The notes under the pieces are model-generated. The model searched no databases, was not told where the DNA came from, and saw nothing but the letters and a program-made list of their open reading frames with translations. DNA of 64,000 nt, taken from contig NZ_JAHSTT010000004.1 of assembly GCF_019145205.1 (NCBI RefSeq), positions 62,001 through 126,000 on the forward strand. The letters are read 5' to 3'. Each line of letters begins with the position of its first letter. The first letter of the stretch is position 1. The translations under genes and the position numbers were made by a program. The stretch is from Pseudomonas khavaziana (GTDB taxonomy: Bacteria; Pseudomonadota; Gammaproteobacteria; Pseudomonadales; Pseudomonadaceae). Positions 17,985 through 26,021 of the stretch are shown here, in pieces.

Positions 17985-19055
17985 TCAAGCGAACACGGGG
18001 TGCGATGCATTGTCGATGTAGCGCATCAAACTGGGGATGATGTGAGAAGCATCTGGCCCAACGCCTCTGAGGGTGGCCGAGGCAAAATTGCGCTGCTTCG
18101 GTAATCCCACGAAATACAATCCCGGCACATGCTCCGCCTCTCCGTTGCGTTGAGTCAGACTTTCGTTTCCCGCCACGTGCAGACCTGCCAAAAAACCAAG
18201 ATTCGGACGAAACCCTGTCGCAAAAATCAGACTGTCCACCTCAGCATGCTGCCCATCAGCCCAGATAACGCCCATTGGCGTTACCTGCGTGAACATTGGT
18301 TTGCGTTCAAAAACTCCCCGCTTCATGGCTCGACGATAGGTGCCGTCATCCAGCACAGGGGTACTTTGATCATTCAACCAACGAGTCTTCTCCAGTCCTG
18401 TCCACTTGAGCCAAGCATGGAAATCCACACCGAGGACCTTTTGCGGAAAAAACCGAATCGATTCCCTCGTTGCCAATACGACTCGGCTGACTTGAGCCAA
18501 CTCATGGGCAATTTGTACAGCCGAGTTGGCCGCACCGATGACCACGACGCGTTGATCACCGAAGCCGTCGACATTTCGGTAATCCGCACTGTGTAAACGT
18601 TGCCCGCGAAAACTTCCCAGCCCTGGAATGTCAGGAGTGAAAGGCTGATTGAATCCACCTGTGCAAACGATCAATGCTTTTGAGCGGAAACACCGGCCAT
18701 CAGATGTGTGAAGCAAAAATAGTCCATCCTCCCTACGCACTTTCTGGACGCGTGTGTTCTGCCGAATGGGTAGCTGGAAAACGTCCGCGTACTGCTCCAG
18801 ATAACGTACGACTTCATCGCGTAGCGGGTAATGCTTGGCTTGCGCCGGAAAAGGCAATCCAGGTAACGATGAATAAGCAGCAGGGGAAAAAAGTCTCAGA
18901 TTGTCGTAATAATTGCGCCAATTTCCACCTGGCTGGCTCTCGGCATCCAGGATAAGAAACCTGAGGTTCTGCTGCTGCAGATGCCAACCGCACGCGAGCC
19001 CAGCTTGGCCCGCACCAACAACGATGACATCCGTGGACTCGTTAACTACGTTCAT
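17985..19055 (-). CDS. arsO: ArsO-like flavin-dependent monooxygenase, second copy, 356 aa
   Basis: FAD motif VIVVGAGQAGLACGWHL near residue 11, NAD(P)H motif VVVIGAANSAVQIAHEL near residue 170 and FATGFRPNL near residue 285. The order and length match the gene at 5394-6470, but the two differ widely in sequence, so they are not a recent duplication. In the second motif the middle glycine is replaced by alanine (GAANS), which could alter cofactor use. Preceded by arsR2 with a 37-bp gap that holds an operator-like palindrome. ATG at 19055 is chosen because the longer frame is not family-like. Confidence 0.8.
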   Translation of the reverse strand: MNVVNESTDVIVVGAGQAGLACGWHLQQQNLRFLILDAESQPGGNWRNYYDNLRLFSPAAYSSLPGLPFPAQAKHYPLRDEVVRYLEQYADVFQLPIRQNTRVQKVRREDGLFLLHTSDGRCFRSKALIVCTGGFNQPFTPDIPGLGSFRGQRLHSADYRNVDGFGDQRVVVIGAANSAVQIAHELAQVSRVVLATRESIRFFPQKVLGVDFHAWLKWTGLEKTRWLNDQSTPVLDDGTYRRAMKRGVFERKPMFTQVTPMGVIWADGQHAEVDSLIFATGFRPNLGFLAGLHVAGNESLTQRNGEAEHVPGLYFVGLPKQRNFASATLRGVGPDASHIIPSLMRYIDNASHPVFA

Positions 19056-19076
19056 ATGTGCACATCCATGCATATA
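19053..19076. promoter_or_regulatory. Candidate ArsR2 site before the second arsO
   Basis: CATATGTGCACATCCATGCATATA contains the palindrome ATGTGCACAT and shares the ATATGTGCA...ATGCA pattern with 19458-19473. It overlaps the start codon of arsO2 and fills the gap after arsR2. Confidence 0.5.
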
Positions 19077-19092
19077 TACAGATAAATAAAAA

Positions 19093-19443
19093 CTACTTTG
19101 GTGCACCAGGGCAGCAAAACGGGGCCAGACTCTTCATGTGCTGGAGAATGGCTTCGAGCCGTGTCACCACCGCCGGTCCATCCACCTCATAGAACATCTG
19201 CCGACTGACCTTGGTAGCACGGACGATGCCCGCCTCTAACAGCACTTGCAGATGTCGGGATACCACTGAACGCTCTTGAGGCAGCCCTTCGGCAATCTCG
19301 GCGATATCCGCTCGCCCCAGTTGCATGACTCGCTTGAGCACAGCTACCCGCGACGGCTCGCACAGAGCTTTGAAGAAAGCGCCATCGAGAGACTCGATTG
19401 CGGCGTCAATTGCGAGGGTTCGGTTAAGCATTCGATTAGTCAT
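19093..19443 (-). CDS. arsR: ArsR-family repressor with C-terminal cysteine pair, 116 aa
   Basis: Winged helix with recognition segment QERSVVSRHLQVLLEAGIV. The ELCVCEL box of the first ArsR is absent; instead the C-terminus ends FCCPGAPK (Cys110, Cys111). ArsR proteins of the Acidithiobacillus type also place their As(III) cysteines at the C-terminus, including a vicinal pair. Start chosen at ATG 19443, just downstream of a perfect 6-4-6 palindrome; ATG 19431 is also possible. It would control arsO2 and itself. Confidence 0.85.
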   Translation of the reverse strand: MTNRMLNRTLAIDAAIESLDGAFFKALCEPSRVAVLKRVMQLGRADIAEIAEGLPQERSVVSRHLQVLLEAGIVRATKVSRQMFYEVDGPAVVTRLEAILQHMKSLAPFCCPGAPK

Positions 19444-19457
19444 GCGATTGACTATAT

Positions 19458-19473
19458 GTGCATTGATATGCAC
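19458..19473. promoter_or_regulatory. Candidate ArsR2 operator, perfect palindrome
   Basis: GTGCAT-TGAT-ATGCAC is a perfect 6-4-6 inverted repeat 14 bp upstream of the chosen arsR2 start. A related site lies at 19053-19076. Confidence 0.6.
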
Positions 19474-19640
19474 ACGTCAAAACTCTGCAATTGCACCTCT
19501 CCTAAAGCTAAAAGCTGCGCTGTGAAGGAAACCAACTCCCCCGCGAAAACTTACAATTTAAGGTGTAACCCCATGTGGCGTTGGTAAAGATTCCACCGAG
19601 AGCCAGCAATTTTGTAGGGGTAAAAAAGCTATAAAATAAA

Positions 19641-19673
19641 AAGGGGTCGCGAGATAAAATCTCGCAACCCCTT
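19641..19673 (-). terminator. Original tRNA-Pro terminator, now 41 kb from the tRNA
   Basis: Read on the minus strand this is AAGGGGTTGCGAGAT, a short loop, ATCTCGCGACCCCTT, then TTTTATTTTAT: a 15-bp stem with one mismatch and a T-run. It lies directly downstream of the tRNA-Pro 3' fragment that forms the left attachment site, so before integration it would have ended the tRNA transcript. Confidence 0.85.
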
Positions 19674-19678
19674 GAATT

Positions 19679-19728
19679 ATATGGTCGGGACGGAGTGATT
19701 CGAACACTCGACCCCTAGCACCCCATGC
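19679..19728. repeat. Left attachment site (tRNA-Pro 3' fragment)
   Basis: 50 bp identical to 60647-60696, covering the tRNA from the anticodon arm through the T arm and acceptor 3' strand with CCA. The match ends at CATGC. Only this half of the tRNA is present here, so the copy is not a functional gene. Confidence 0.95.
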
Positions 19729-19941
19729 AAGCGGACACCTCTACAGCCCGCTAAACACAAGGCTTCGCGCCTGGCGCTCGCTGCAACGATGCCTAACAGT
19801 GCGGAACCGTAATTTACGAAGTCACTCGTAAAGTCACTGCGCCATTTTAGGCTATCCCCGGCGTCCTGCCGACGAACACCACTCCCCAAACCTGCAACAC
19901 CTCATTTACTGTGCGCACATACAGTATTTGAGTTTTACGCT

Positions 19942-20343
19942 ATGAACGTAGACATGGACACCGATGATTGGCTCGGCTGCCCCACTCCGCTGGAGATGTA
20001 CCAGCACCAATGCTCAATTCTCGTAGATGAGCTGGTCGAGACCGAGCGCATGCTGCGTCGAGCACGGTCGAATATCGCCGGGCTGGTGCAGATGAATGAT
20101 TTGCTGACCAGCTTGAAAGCCAAAGCCGAGACGGAGCTCAAATTGGCGCTGGCAGACCTGAGCCGCGCTCACGTTGATGGCTCGGAAATGAGCAAAGAGA
20201 TCACGAGCCTGAAGATGATCTCCAGCCAGAACGAGCACCTGCGCATTGAGAGCCAGCGACTTCTGCTCGAACTGGGCGCACTCAGGGGCCACTGCCCTGA
20301 ATCGCTGGACATGACTCAAGGGGAAGCGGATGGATCAATCTAA
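19942..20343 (+). CDS. Coiled-coil hypothetical protein, 133 aa
   Basis: Mostly helical, with heptad-like leucines from residue 25 to 115 (ILVDELVETERMLRRARSN, LLTSLKAKAETELKLALADL). No signal peptide or membrane segment. Start ATG at 19942; the ribosome site is weak. It is the first gene inside the left prophage end and reads toward the spike gene, separate from the late operon. Function unknown; the position suits an accessory (moron) gene. Confidence 0.6.
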   Translation: MNVDMDTDDWLGCPTPLEMYQHQCSILVDELVETERMLRRARSNIAGLVQMNDLLTSLKAKAETELKLALADLSRAHVDGSEMSKEITSLKMISSQNEHLRIESQRLLLELGALRGHCPESLDMTQGEADGSI

Positions 20344-20437
20344 ACACGCGTGATGCATAAGCATATGTCAACCTGATATCATCAGCTCATTGTCTGCTTG
20401 ATGGTCTAACAGAAGAAAAAAGCAAAAGGATCAGCGC

Positions 20438-20680
20438 ATGTATGCATTAGGGGTTGTAATTTCATTCAAAATAGCTCTTTTGATATCGGCTTTCTTAGTA
20501 ATCTCTGAATTAAGAAGAGAGGCTAATTCCTTAAAGAACCTTGGAATGGATGCCTATGAAATCAATAGGTATTATAGGGAGCATTTAACTTCCTCATCTG
20601 CAGCTGTGATGCAATGTACTATTGTTGCAGGGTCAATTTTTTCGCTGCTTTCTCTATCGATGATTTGGGTTATTAGCTGA
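20438..20680 (+). CDS. Small two-span membrane protein, 80 aa
   Basis: Two hydrophobic stretches (residues 4-23 and about 58-79) flank a polar middle with charged residues. AAAAGGATCAG upstream of ATG gives a good ribosome site. The gene is clearly AT-richer than its neighbours, which marks recent gain. Such isolated, AT-rich membrane proteins near a prophage end often act in superinfection exclusion, but that is inference from position alone. Confidence 0.7.
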   Translation: MYALGVVISFKIALLISAFLVISELRREANSLKNLGMDAYEINRYYREHLTSSSAAVMQCTIVAGSIFSLLSLSMIWVIS

Positions 20681-20690
20681 GCTATGGAAG

Positions 20691-20831
20691 CTACCGAGCG
20701 ACTGATTTCGCGCATGCCTGACAAGCCCGCAGCGCGATCACTCCTTGGTCGCCGGCGTCGGTGATGGCGATAATTTTTTGAGCATGCGCTGCCGCTTGCA
20801 AGGCTGCCGGCAGACGCTCAATACCTTTCGT
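20691..20831 (-). pseudogene. Possible 3' remnant of a phage gene
   Basis: A 46-codon open tail without start codon (TKGIERLPAALQAAAHAQ ... ALRACQACAKSVAR) is bounded upstream by an in-frame stop. The composition and ending resemble the C-terminus of a phage lysis or spanin-like protein. It sits between the membrane protein and the zinc-ribbon gene. Identification is weak. Confidence 0.3.
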
Positions 20832-20834
20832 TAA

Positions 20835-21065
20835 TTAGATTGTGTCGTTACCCATGAAGCCTCCGTCAGCAAAGTGCGCTTTGAAATTTTCTTTGTTACA
20901 TCCTGTCATTTTCCCGCATTTCGGGCACTGCTGTGTGTTATTGAATAACGTAGCAGTCTCAAAAGTGAAACGGCTCCCTAGCCAAATCCCAGATTTGAAC
21001 CACGCCCTGCAATGAAGGCATCGCACCTGAATATCTGTTGTTTCTGAATCAGGCATGAATGGCAT
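20835..21065 (-). CDS. Zinc-ribbon hypothetical protein, 76 aa
   Basis: Two CxxC knuckles (RCLHCRAW near residue 16 and QCPKCGKM near residue 43) predict a single zinc ribbon; the rest is basic and short. ATG at 21065 follows GAGGAG at ideal distance; longer versions of the frame have no support. It lies downstream of the spike gene on the minus strand but after a plus-strand gene, so it needs its own promoter. Function unknown; DNA or protein binding is possible. Confidence 0.7.
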   Translation of the reverse strand: MPFMPDSETTDIQVRCLHCRAWFKSGIWLGSRFTFETATLFNNTQQCPKCGKMTGCNKENFKAHFADGGFMGNDTI

Positions 21066-21204
21066 ATTGCTCTCCTCGGATTGGTTGAACTGAAAGCAAA
21101 GCATATTGCCAGCAATTAGCAAATTTCGCCTATTCCAGAACGGCCGGTTGGGAATATGGTGCGCTATCGTCAACCACAAAAATCGCAAATTAAGGAATAA
21201 CGCC

Positions 21205-21408
21205 ATGCTCGAGAAAATTAAGGAACGCATCCAGCAATGGTTCAGGACTGGAGAAGAGGTCTTCCGCTCAAAGTTCGAAAGCGAGCATGAGACAGCCCGC
21301 ATTACTAGATCCGAAGACGGCACCTATGTCGATCCGGCCATTGAAGCCGAATGGCAGAAAGAACTCGCCATATTCAAAGAGGAAGTAGACATCTCAATGC
21401 TTAGATAA
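21205..21408 (+). CDS. Small acidic/basic hypothetical protein, 67 aa
   Basis: Starts at ATG 21205 after TAAGGAATAACGCC. The sequence is helical with mixed charge (MLEKIKERIQQWFRTGEEVF, then WQKELAIFKEEVD). No membrane part or known motif. It is convergent with the tail-spike gene, whose stop is 32 bp away, and divergent from the zinc-ribbon gene. An accessory gene of unknown role. Confidence 0.6.
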   Translation: MLEKIKERIQQWFRTGEEVFRSKFESEHETARITRSEDGTYVDPAIEAEWQKELAIFKEEVDISMLR

Positions 21409-21440
21409 GTATTGGTGAGCATCCTTGCTCAGTCGGGCGG

Positions 21441-23402
21441 CTAGAAGTCCAAAGCCGCCTGGCGAGCAATCTTGTTGTGCCCTTGGTCGTTCGGATGCAG
21501 CGTATCGGCAAGATCTGTCGAGGGCTCGATAACCGCGTTTGTATTTGAGATAGCTATATCCAGTCCATCCCCCTTCAAAATTGCCACGTTGGTCGCTATG
21601 AGAGCGTTATAGGCGGCAACTCGAGCGTCCGTAGACGAATCACTGCTCCGGATGATCGTCATCGCATTTACGCGTGGTAACACGCCAGACGTCGGCGGGA
21701 CGCTGATACCTAGAAATGTCGCAGAGCCTCCAGAACCGACGGTGATAATCTTCAATTCTAGGCTGTGCGGCCCATCAGACAATCCACCGATACGCAACGC
21801 AGAAGGTCCGACAGCGCCGGCGGCGGCTGGCGATGGGCTTAGAAGCGTCCCGGTGCCAGGGCCGGCAAAGTTAACCGTAGAGCGCAAAACTCCATCAACC
21901 CTGACTTCTCCAGTCGCAACATTACCATCCGTTCGCAGGATATTGAGATACACCACTGGCCCGCTAAAAGGGACGGTTACAGTTGCTCCAACGGTTGTTG
22001 TGAATCTTGTGAAGATCTTCCCGTAGGAAGAGGTTCCCCAGGATCCGGTGTAGGTGCATGCCGCATTGTTTGGGAACACCTTCAATGTATCAGGCACGGC
22101 CAGCCACGATAGGCAGGCTAAGTGACCTGTCGCAAAGCAGTCTTTGCGATCCGCATCATCTAGGTAGACACGGTTATCGTTGGTGCCAATCATCAATGAG
22201 GTGGTGAAAGTTGAATCTATGGTGAATGCGAACATCACCGCTGCCTGGTCATAGACCATAGAGGCGGCAACCGCACTGATAGTAACTATGCGTCCTTGAT
22301 ACGTCGCAAGGTTACGCACGTAGCCGTTTGCATAAATGCCACCAACCGGCGTCGAGCCAATGCCGAAAGTAATAGAGTCACCAAATGCAAAATTCGCTCC
22401 GTACTGCTTTCCACTGTCAAGGTCGCCTGTGATATGCCAACGATTTGCCGTGATGCGACGGATATTAGCCCGGCCACGAGCTGTGACCTTCGCCACTTTC
22501 CCAACTGGCGTGATGATCGATACACCGGCTATTGGCGCAATACGCAACACAGCATCACTATCATTGAAGAAGCCAACCTCAGTATTAGCCTTCCAGGGCA
22601 CGCTTGCTTCCAACGGAATGCTTCGGATCTTCCCGGCAGCAGCCGCACAGAAATTCAACGAATTGTAATCGGTGGAATCAAGCACCCGATCAAGGGGCAA
22701 GTCTGCACGACCCACTTCAAATGTTGATTCCAGTTCAGACTTGAGCGCCAGGGTCAGCAGGAAGTCTTCCAGGGTGCCAGAGCCTCGCCCTACTAGAGTC
22801 GTGCCGTCAGCGACCGCAATATCCTGCACTACGCGCGACGTGCCATTGGGCGCGCGGTAGAAAATGTTTAGCGCATTGTTAATTGGTCCAGTGATAGCTC
22901 CCACCACCCCAGCGACAAACCGGCTGACCCAAATTGAAGTCGCCGTGTCCTGAGGATCAATAGGATCGAGGACGTTTTTGATTCGGCGATTCTCAGCAAA
23001 AAAGTAATCTCTTCCGTACGGCCGCTTCAATGCCCGAGAAAACAGAGAAAAGCCCTGCTGAATAAGCATCGTCAGCCGATCAAACACATCCTCATGCGTT
23101 TCAGCCAGGAACTTGCCTTGGTTGCGCAGGCTTGTCTGCTGGAAGGCTTCCATCTCCCTGGCGACCACCAGTTGGCCAGGTCCTGCCAGGGCGGTGGTGG
23201 TGACGATGCTCCCGCCAAGATCATTACCCGCACCATTTACGGTGTAATGCGTGCCCAGTGTCAGAACTGTGCTAGCCCCGGCCGGATCTATATAGGTAAC
23301 AATCAGGTCCTCGCTGGCCAGGAACTTAAAATAGAACGGGTAATTGGTCGTTACCCCGTTGGTCACGAACTCTGCGATGCTGCCGATTGTGCTGACGGTC
23401 AC
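21441..23402 (-). CDS. Tail spike/fibre with SGNH-type esterase domain, 653 aa
   Basis: The N-terminus (TVSTIGSIAEFVTNG, NYPFYFKFLASEDL) is the virion-attachment domain of T7-like tail proteins. From about residue 335 an SGNH hydrolase follows: block I FGDSITFG (Ser343), block III IGTNDN (residues 405-410), block V DTLHPND (Asp633, His636). Ser, Asn, Asp and His are thus in place. Such spikes remove acyl groups from O-antigen or capsule during adsorption. A beta-rich insert (about 440-570) separates blocks III and V. I chose GTG at 23402, 9 bases after AAGGAG; the longer frame runs back through a terminator. Confidence 0.88.
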   Translation of the reverse strand: MTVSTIGSIAEFVTNGVTTNYPFYFKFLASEDLIVTYIDPAGASTVLTLGTHYTVNGAGNDLGGSIVTTTALAGPGQLVVAREMEAFQQTSLRNQGKFLAETHEDVFDRLTMLIQQGFSLFSRALKRPYGRDYFFAENRRIKNVLDPIDPQDTATSIWVSRFVAGVVGAITGPINNALNIFYRAPNGTSRVVQDIAVADGTTLVGRGSGTLEDFLLTLALKSELESTFEVGRADLPLDRVLDSTDYNSLNFCAAAAGKIRSIPLEASVPWKANTEVGFFNDSDAVLRIAPIAGVSIITPVGKVAKVTARGRANIRRITANRWHITGDLDSGKQYGANFAFGDSITFGIGSTPVGGIYANGYVRNLATYQGRIVTISAVAASMVYDQAAVMFAFTIDSTFTTSLMIGTNDNRVYLDDADRKDCFATGHLACLSWLAVPDTLKVFPNNAACTYTGSWGTSSYGKIFTRFTTTVGATVTVPFSGPVVYLNILRTDGNVATGEVRVDGVLRSTVNFAGPGTGTLLSPSPAAAGAVGPSALRIGGLSDGPHSLELKIITVGSGGSATFLGISVPPTSGVLPRVNAMTIIRSSDSSTDARVAAYNALIATNVAILKGDGLDIAISNTNAVIEPSTDLADTLHPNDQGHNKIARQAALDF

Positions 23403-23432
23403 GGTTGTGACTCCTTTCCTGGGGGCAAAAAA

Positions 23433-23454
23433 AATCCCGCTCAATGGCGGGATT
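23433..23454 (-). terminator. Rho-independent terminator before the tail-spike gene
   Basis: On the minus strand AATCCCGC-CATTGA-GCGGGATT followed by T6 lies between the large internal virion protein gene and the spike. It ends or attenuates the late transcript, so the spike may be made at a different level. Confidence 0.85.
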
Positions 23455-23471
23455 CGATGGGGTTGGATTTT

Positions 23472-26021
23472 CTATCGGGCAATGCCCAGCGGGTCGAGGT
23501 AGCTTTGTGATGGTCTGACCAGGAACTTCTGACCGTTCTCTTTTTGAATGTTCTGCTCTGTGCGGCGCAGCGATCCTGGGTTCATCGCCTCTTGCACCGA
23601 CCACAGAAACAGGTGGTCCATGGCGATGCGGCTATAGAACAGGTTCAGGAAAGGGGTGTTGTTCTGGGCAAGTCGCAGCGCAGAGGACGCGGCGTCATCG
23701 CCTGAACGGACTTTGGCCCACAGGTCCACCATATTGGCGGCGGTGCCAAGGGTCGGCCCTGCCAGGCTTTCCAGCGGCTTGTTGCCGAAGCGGCTGACCT
23801 CGCCAAACATGAAGTCGCCCATGATCCCGAAGCCACCACCCTGGGTCATCGCGGCCACCCAAGTCTTGGGGTCATCCGCGGGCCGTGGCTGGCGACCTTT
23901 TACGGCATCCTTGGCAGACATCGACAGATAGCCGAAAGCCGTGGTCCACAGCATCAGCTGAGCCATAGCAAGGCGCTCTCCATTACCGTTACGCAGAGCG
24001 GCGATCAGATCCTTGCTGCCCCTGTACCCCTCGCCAAGTGGTGTCGGCGCATAACCACGGCCAAACAACTCTCGGCCCATGGTCTTTTGCATGTAGGCGG
24101 CGGGGAAGCTCTTAAACTGGGTCATGAACCGATTGAGGTCACCCATGATCGTGCCGGGGCGGGTGCCTTGGTTCATGATCGATCGTGTACGTGCATCAGG
24201 CTCCAGCACTGCATAGCTGACGCGGTCGTTGACGTAGGCGCGCAGGCTGCGGTCCAGACCCTCACGGGTTTCACGGATTGCCGAGTCTGAGACCTTGCGG
24301 CCCTGGTCGGCCAGGTATGCGCTGATGCGCTCATCTGGAATTCCGGGGATACCATCGGTGGTCATGTAATCACGACCGTCGGCCATCCGTGTATCCATCC
24401 CGCGCAACAGATCCCACTTGCCCGCGTCGAGGTCATACAAGCCCAGCGTGCGGCGCAAGCCAGCATCCATCGTGCCCCAGGCCCTGCCTTTGTTCTGCGC
24501 TAGGTTGTGGGCCATCATCAGGCCCGCACTGGCCTTGTTGGCGTCAGTCCACCAGGACAGGCCGTTCAGCTTGAAGAACAGCGACATGCCCCGCGACATC
24601 TTCCCGCCCATCGAATCATCGGCGGAAAAGCGCCGCATGATTTCCCCACGCATCGAGTCGGCATACACGCCGAAGCTGGACAGGATTTCCCTCTGCTCCA
24701 GGCTTCCGCGCCCCTTGGCCAGGCCGGCGGTCATCTCCCCCAACGAACCCAAGAAACTCTTGCCCTGATACCGCATTTCACTGGCAGCAACTGGAAGGTC
24801 GGTGAAGCTCGAAAGCAGCGCGCCGCCCAGCTTTGACAGCGACTGCCAAGCCCGAACGTTTGCTGCAACCCTGGCCTGCGTGGCATTGCCTGGAATGCGT
24901 GTAGCACCGCTGACCTCGGCGAAACGGTTGGCGAGCATCCCGCGCCGCGCGTCATTGAAGTTAGTCAGCGCTTTGGGGTCGCCCGACTTGCGCACGTCCT
25001 CGGCCAGGATATCCATGGCCATGTTGAGGTTCGACTCTGGATTGGTGCCCAGGCGCCGCATGATTGCGGTGTTCTGGCCGGCCATGTCCAGGCCGCGCAG
25101 CACGGATTCTCGCAGGTTCCCGGTGCCGAACATGGTGTTGTATTCGTGCCAGGCCACCCCATCCTTGAAGTGCAGGACGCGTTCCTGGCTGACCTTTTTG
25201 GCGATGTTGGCCGGGCCTTTGAATCCATTTGACGGCGCATCGCTTGGCGCCTTGAGGTGATCGCCAGACACCAAGCCGTCATAAACGCCGCGCAGGAACT
25301 GAGCAGGGTTCACGACATCGTCAAAGGTGCGCGGATCCAGTCGAGGCTGAATTTCCTCAATCCACTTATCAAATCCTGCAGAACCAATCTTCTCGCCGTC
25401 GTGGCTCTGGCGGGCAATGTAACCGGGCAAGTTGCCGATATTCGCGCCCGCACGGTTCGCATCGATGCGCGCCGCCTCCTGGTATTTCTGGATGGTGCGG
25501 GCAATGCTGACCACTTGGTCGTTGAGCTTTGAGGTGTCCTGCTTGGTGCCGATCTTCCACAAGGCGTCGGCGATATCGACGTCGGAGTCGCCCTTGGCCA
25601 GGATGCCGGTAAGGTCTTGGCGCTCCAGGTCGTGAATAAATCCACCGATATAGGCATCGCCCAGGGCTTTCTGCTCTGCGGCCACGGACATACGCGAGCC
25701 CTGGCGTGCCAGGTTGGTACCGACAAGCAAGGATTCAATGCCAAGGTCTGGTCGGTCTGCAAAGCTGCCACGTACGAACGAAACAATCTCCCCCCGTCGG
25801 CGCAGGTTGAGTAAGGCGTTGCGCTTCTCGACAAGCGCCGCGTGCTGAGCCTGCTTGCCCAGCTCGTCTGCTGCTCGCAGCGTGGCCTGCTCCATGCCCA
25901 AGGCTCCCTCCCTTGCCATCAACTCCTTGGCTCGCCCACGCAGCAACTCGAAAATCTCGGCAATTTCTCTGTCTTCCAGGTTGCCGGCGGCAGCTCGTAC
26001 AGCGTCGATGCAAGGCGTCAT
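23472..26021 (-). CDS. Large internal virion protein, 849 aa
   Basis: The long, alanine- and arginine-rich sequence and place after the gp14- and gp15-like genes match the internal core/ejection protein of T7-like podoviruses (gp16 position). It contains a hydrophobic helix near residue 700 (AMAQLMLWTTAFGYLSMSA) and amphipathic helices that could form the ejection channel. No lytic transglycosylase motif was recognised, unlike T7 gp16. ATG at 26021 overlaps the previous stop (ATGA) and follows AAGGAA. Confidence 0.75.
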   Translation of the reverse strand: MTPCIDAVRAAAGNLEDREIAEIFELLRGRAKELMAREGALGMEQATLRAADELGKQAQHAALVEKRNALLNLRRRGEIVSFVRGSFADRPDLGIESLLVGTNLARQGSRMSVAAEQKALGDAYIGGFIHDLERQDLTGILAKGDSDVDIADALWKIGTKQDTSKLNDQVVSIARTIQKYQEAARIDANRAGANIGNLPGYIARQSHDGEKIGSAGFDKWIEEIQPRLDPRTFDDVVNPAQFLRGVYDGLVSGDHLKAPSDAPSNGFKGPANIAKKVSQERVLHFKDGVAWHEYNTMFGTGNLRESVLRGLDMAGQNTAIMRRLGTNPESNLNMAMDILAEDVRKSGDPKALTNFNDARRGMLANRFAEVSGATRIPGNATQARVAANVRAWQSLSKLGGALLSSFTDLPVAASEMRYQGKSFLGSLGEMTAGLAKGRGSLEQREILSSFGVYADSMRGEIMRRFSADDSMGGKMSRGMSLFFKLNGLSWWTDANKASAGLMMAHNLAQNKGRAWGTMDAGLRRTLGLYDLDAGKWDLLRGMDTRMADGRDYMTTDGIPGIPDERISAYLADQGRKVSDSAIRETREGLDRSLRAYVNDRVSYAVLEPDARTRSIMNQGTRPGTIMGDLNRFMTQFKSFPAAYMQKTMGRELFGRGYAPTPLGEGYRGSKDLIAALRNGNGERLAMAQLMLWTTAFGYLSMSAKDAVKGRQPRPADDPKTWVAAMTQGGGFGIMGDFMFGEVSRFGNKPLESLAGPTLGTAANMVDLWAKVRSGDDAASSALRLAQNNTPFLNLFYSRIAMDHLFLWSVQEAMNPGSLRRTEQNIQKENGQKFLVRPSQSYLDPLGIAR

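Noticed and set aside
19677..19889. Minus-strand open frame across the left attachment site
   Set aside because: Explained by the tRNA-Pro 3' fragment.
23403..23444. Upstream extension of the tail-spike gene to TTG 23444
   Set aside because: The extra codons pass through a terminator hairpin and its T-run; the GTG at 23402 has a strong ribosome site and the family N-terminus.
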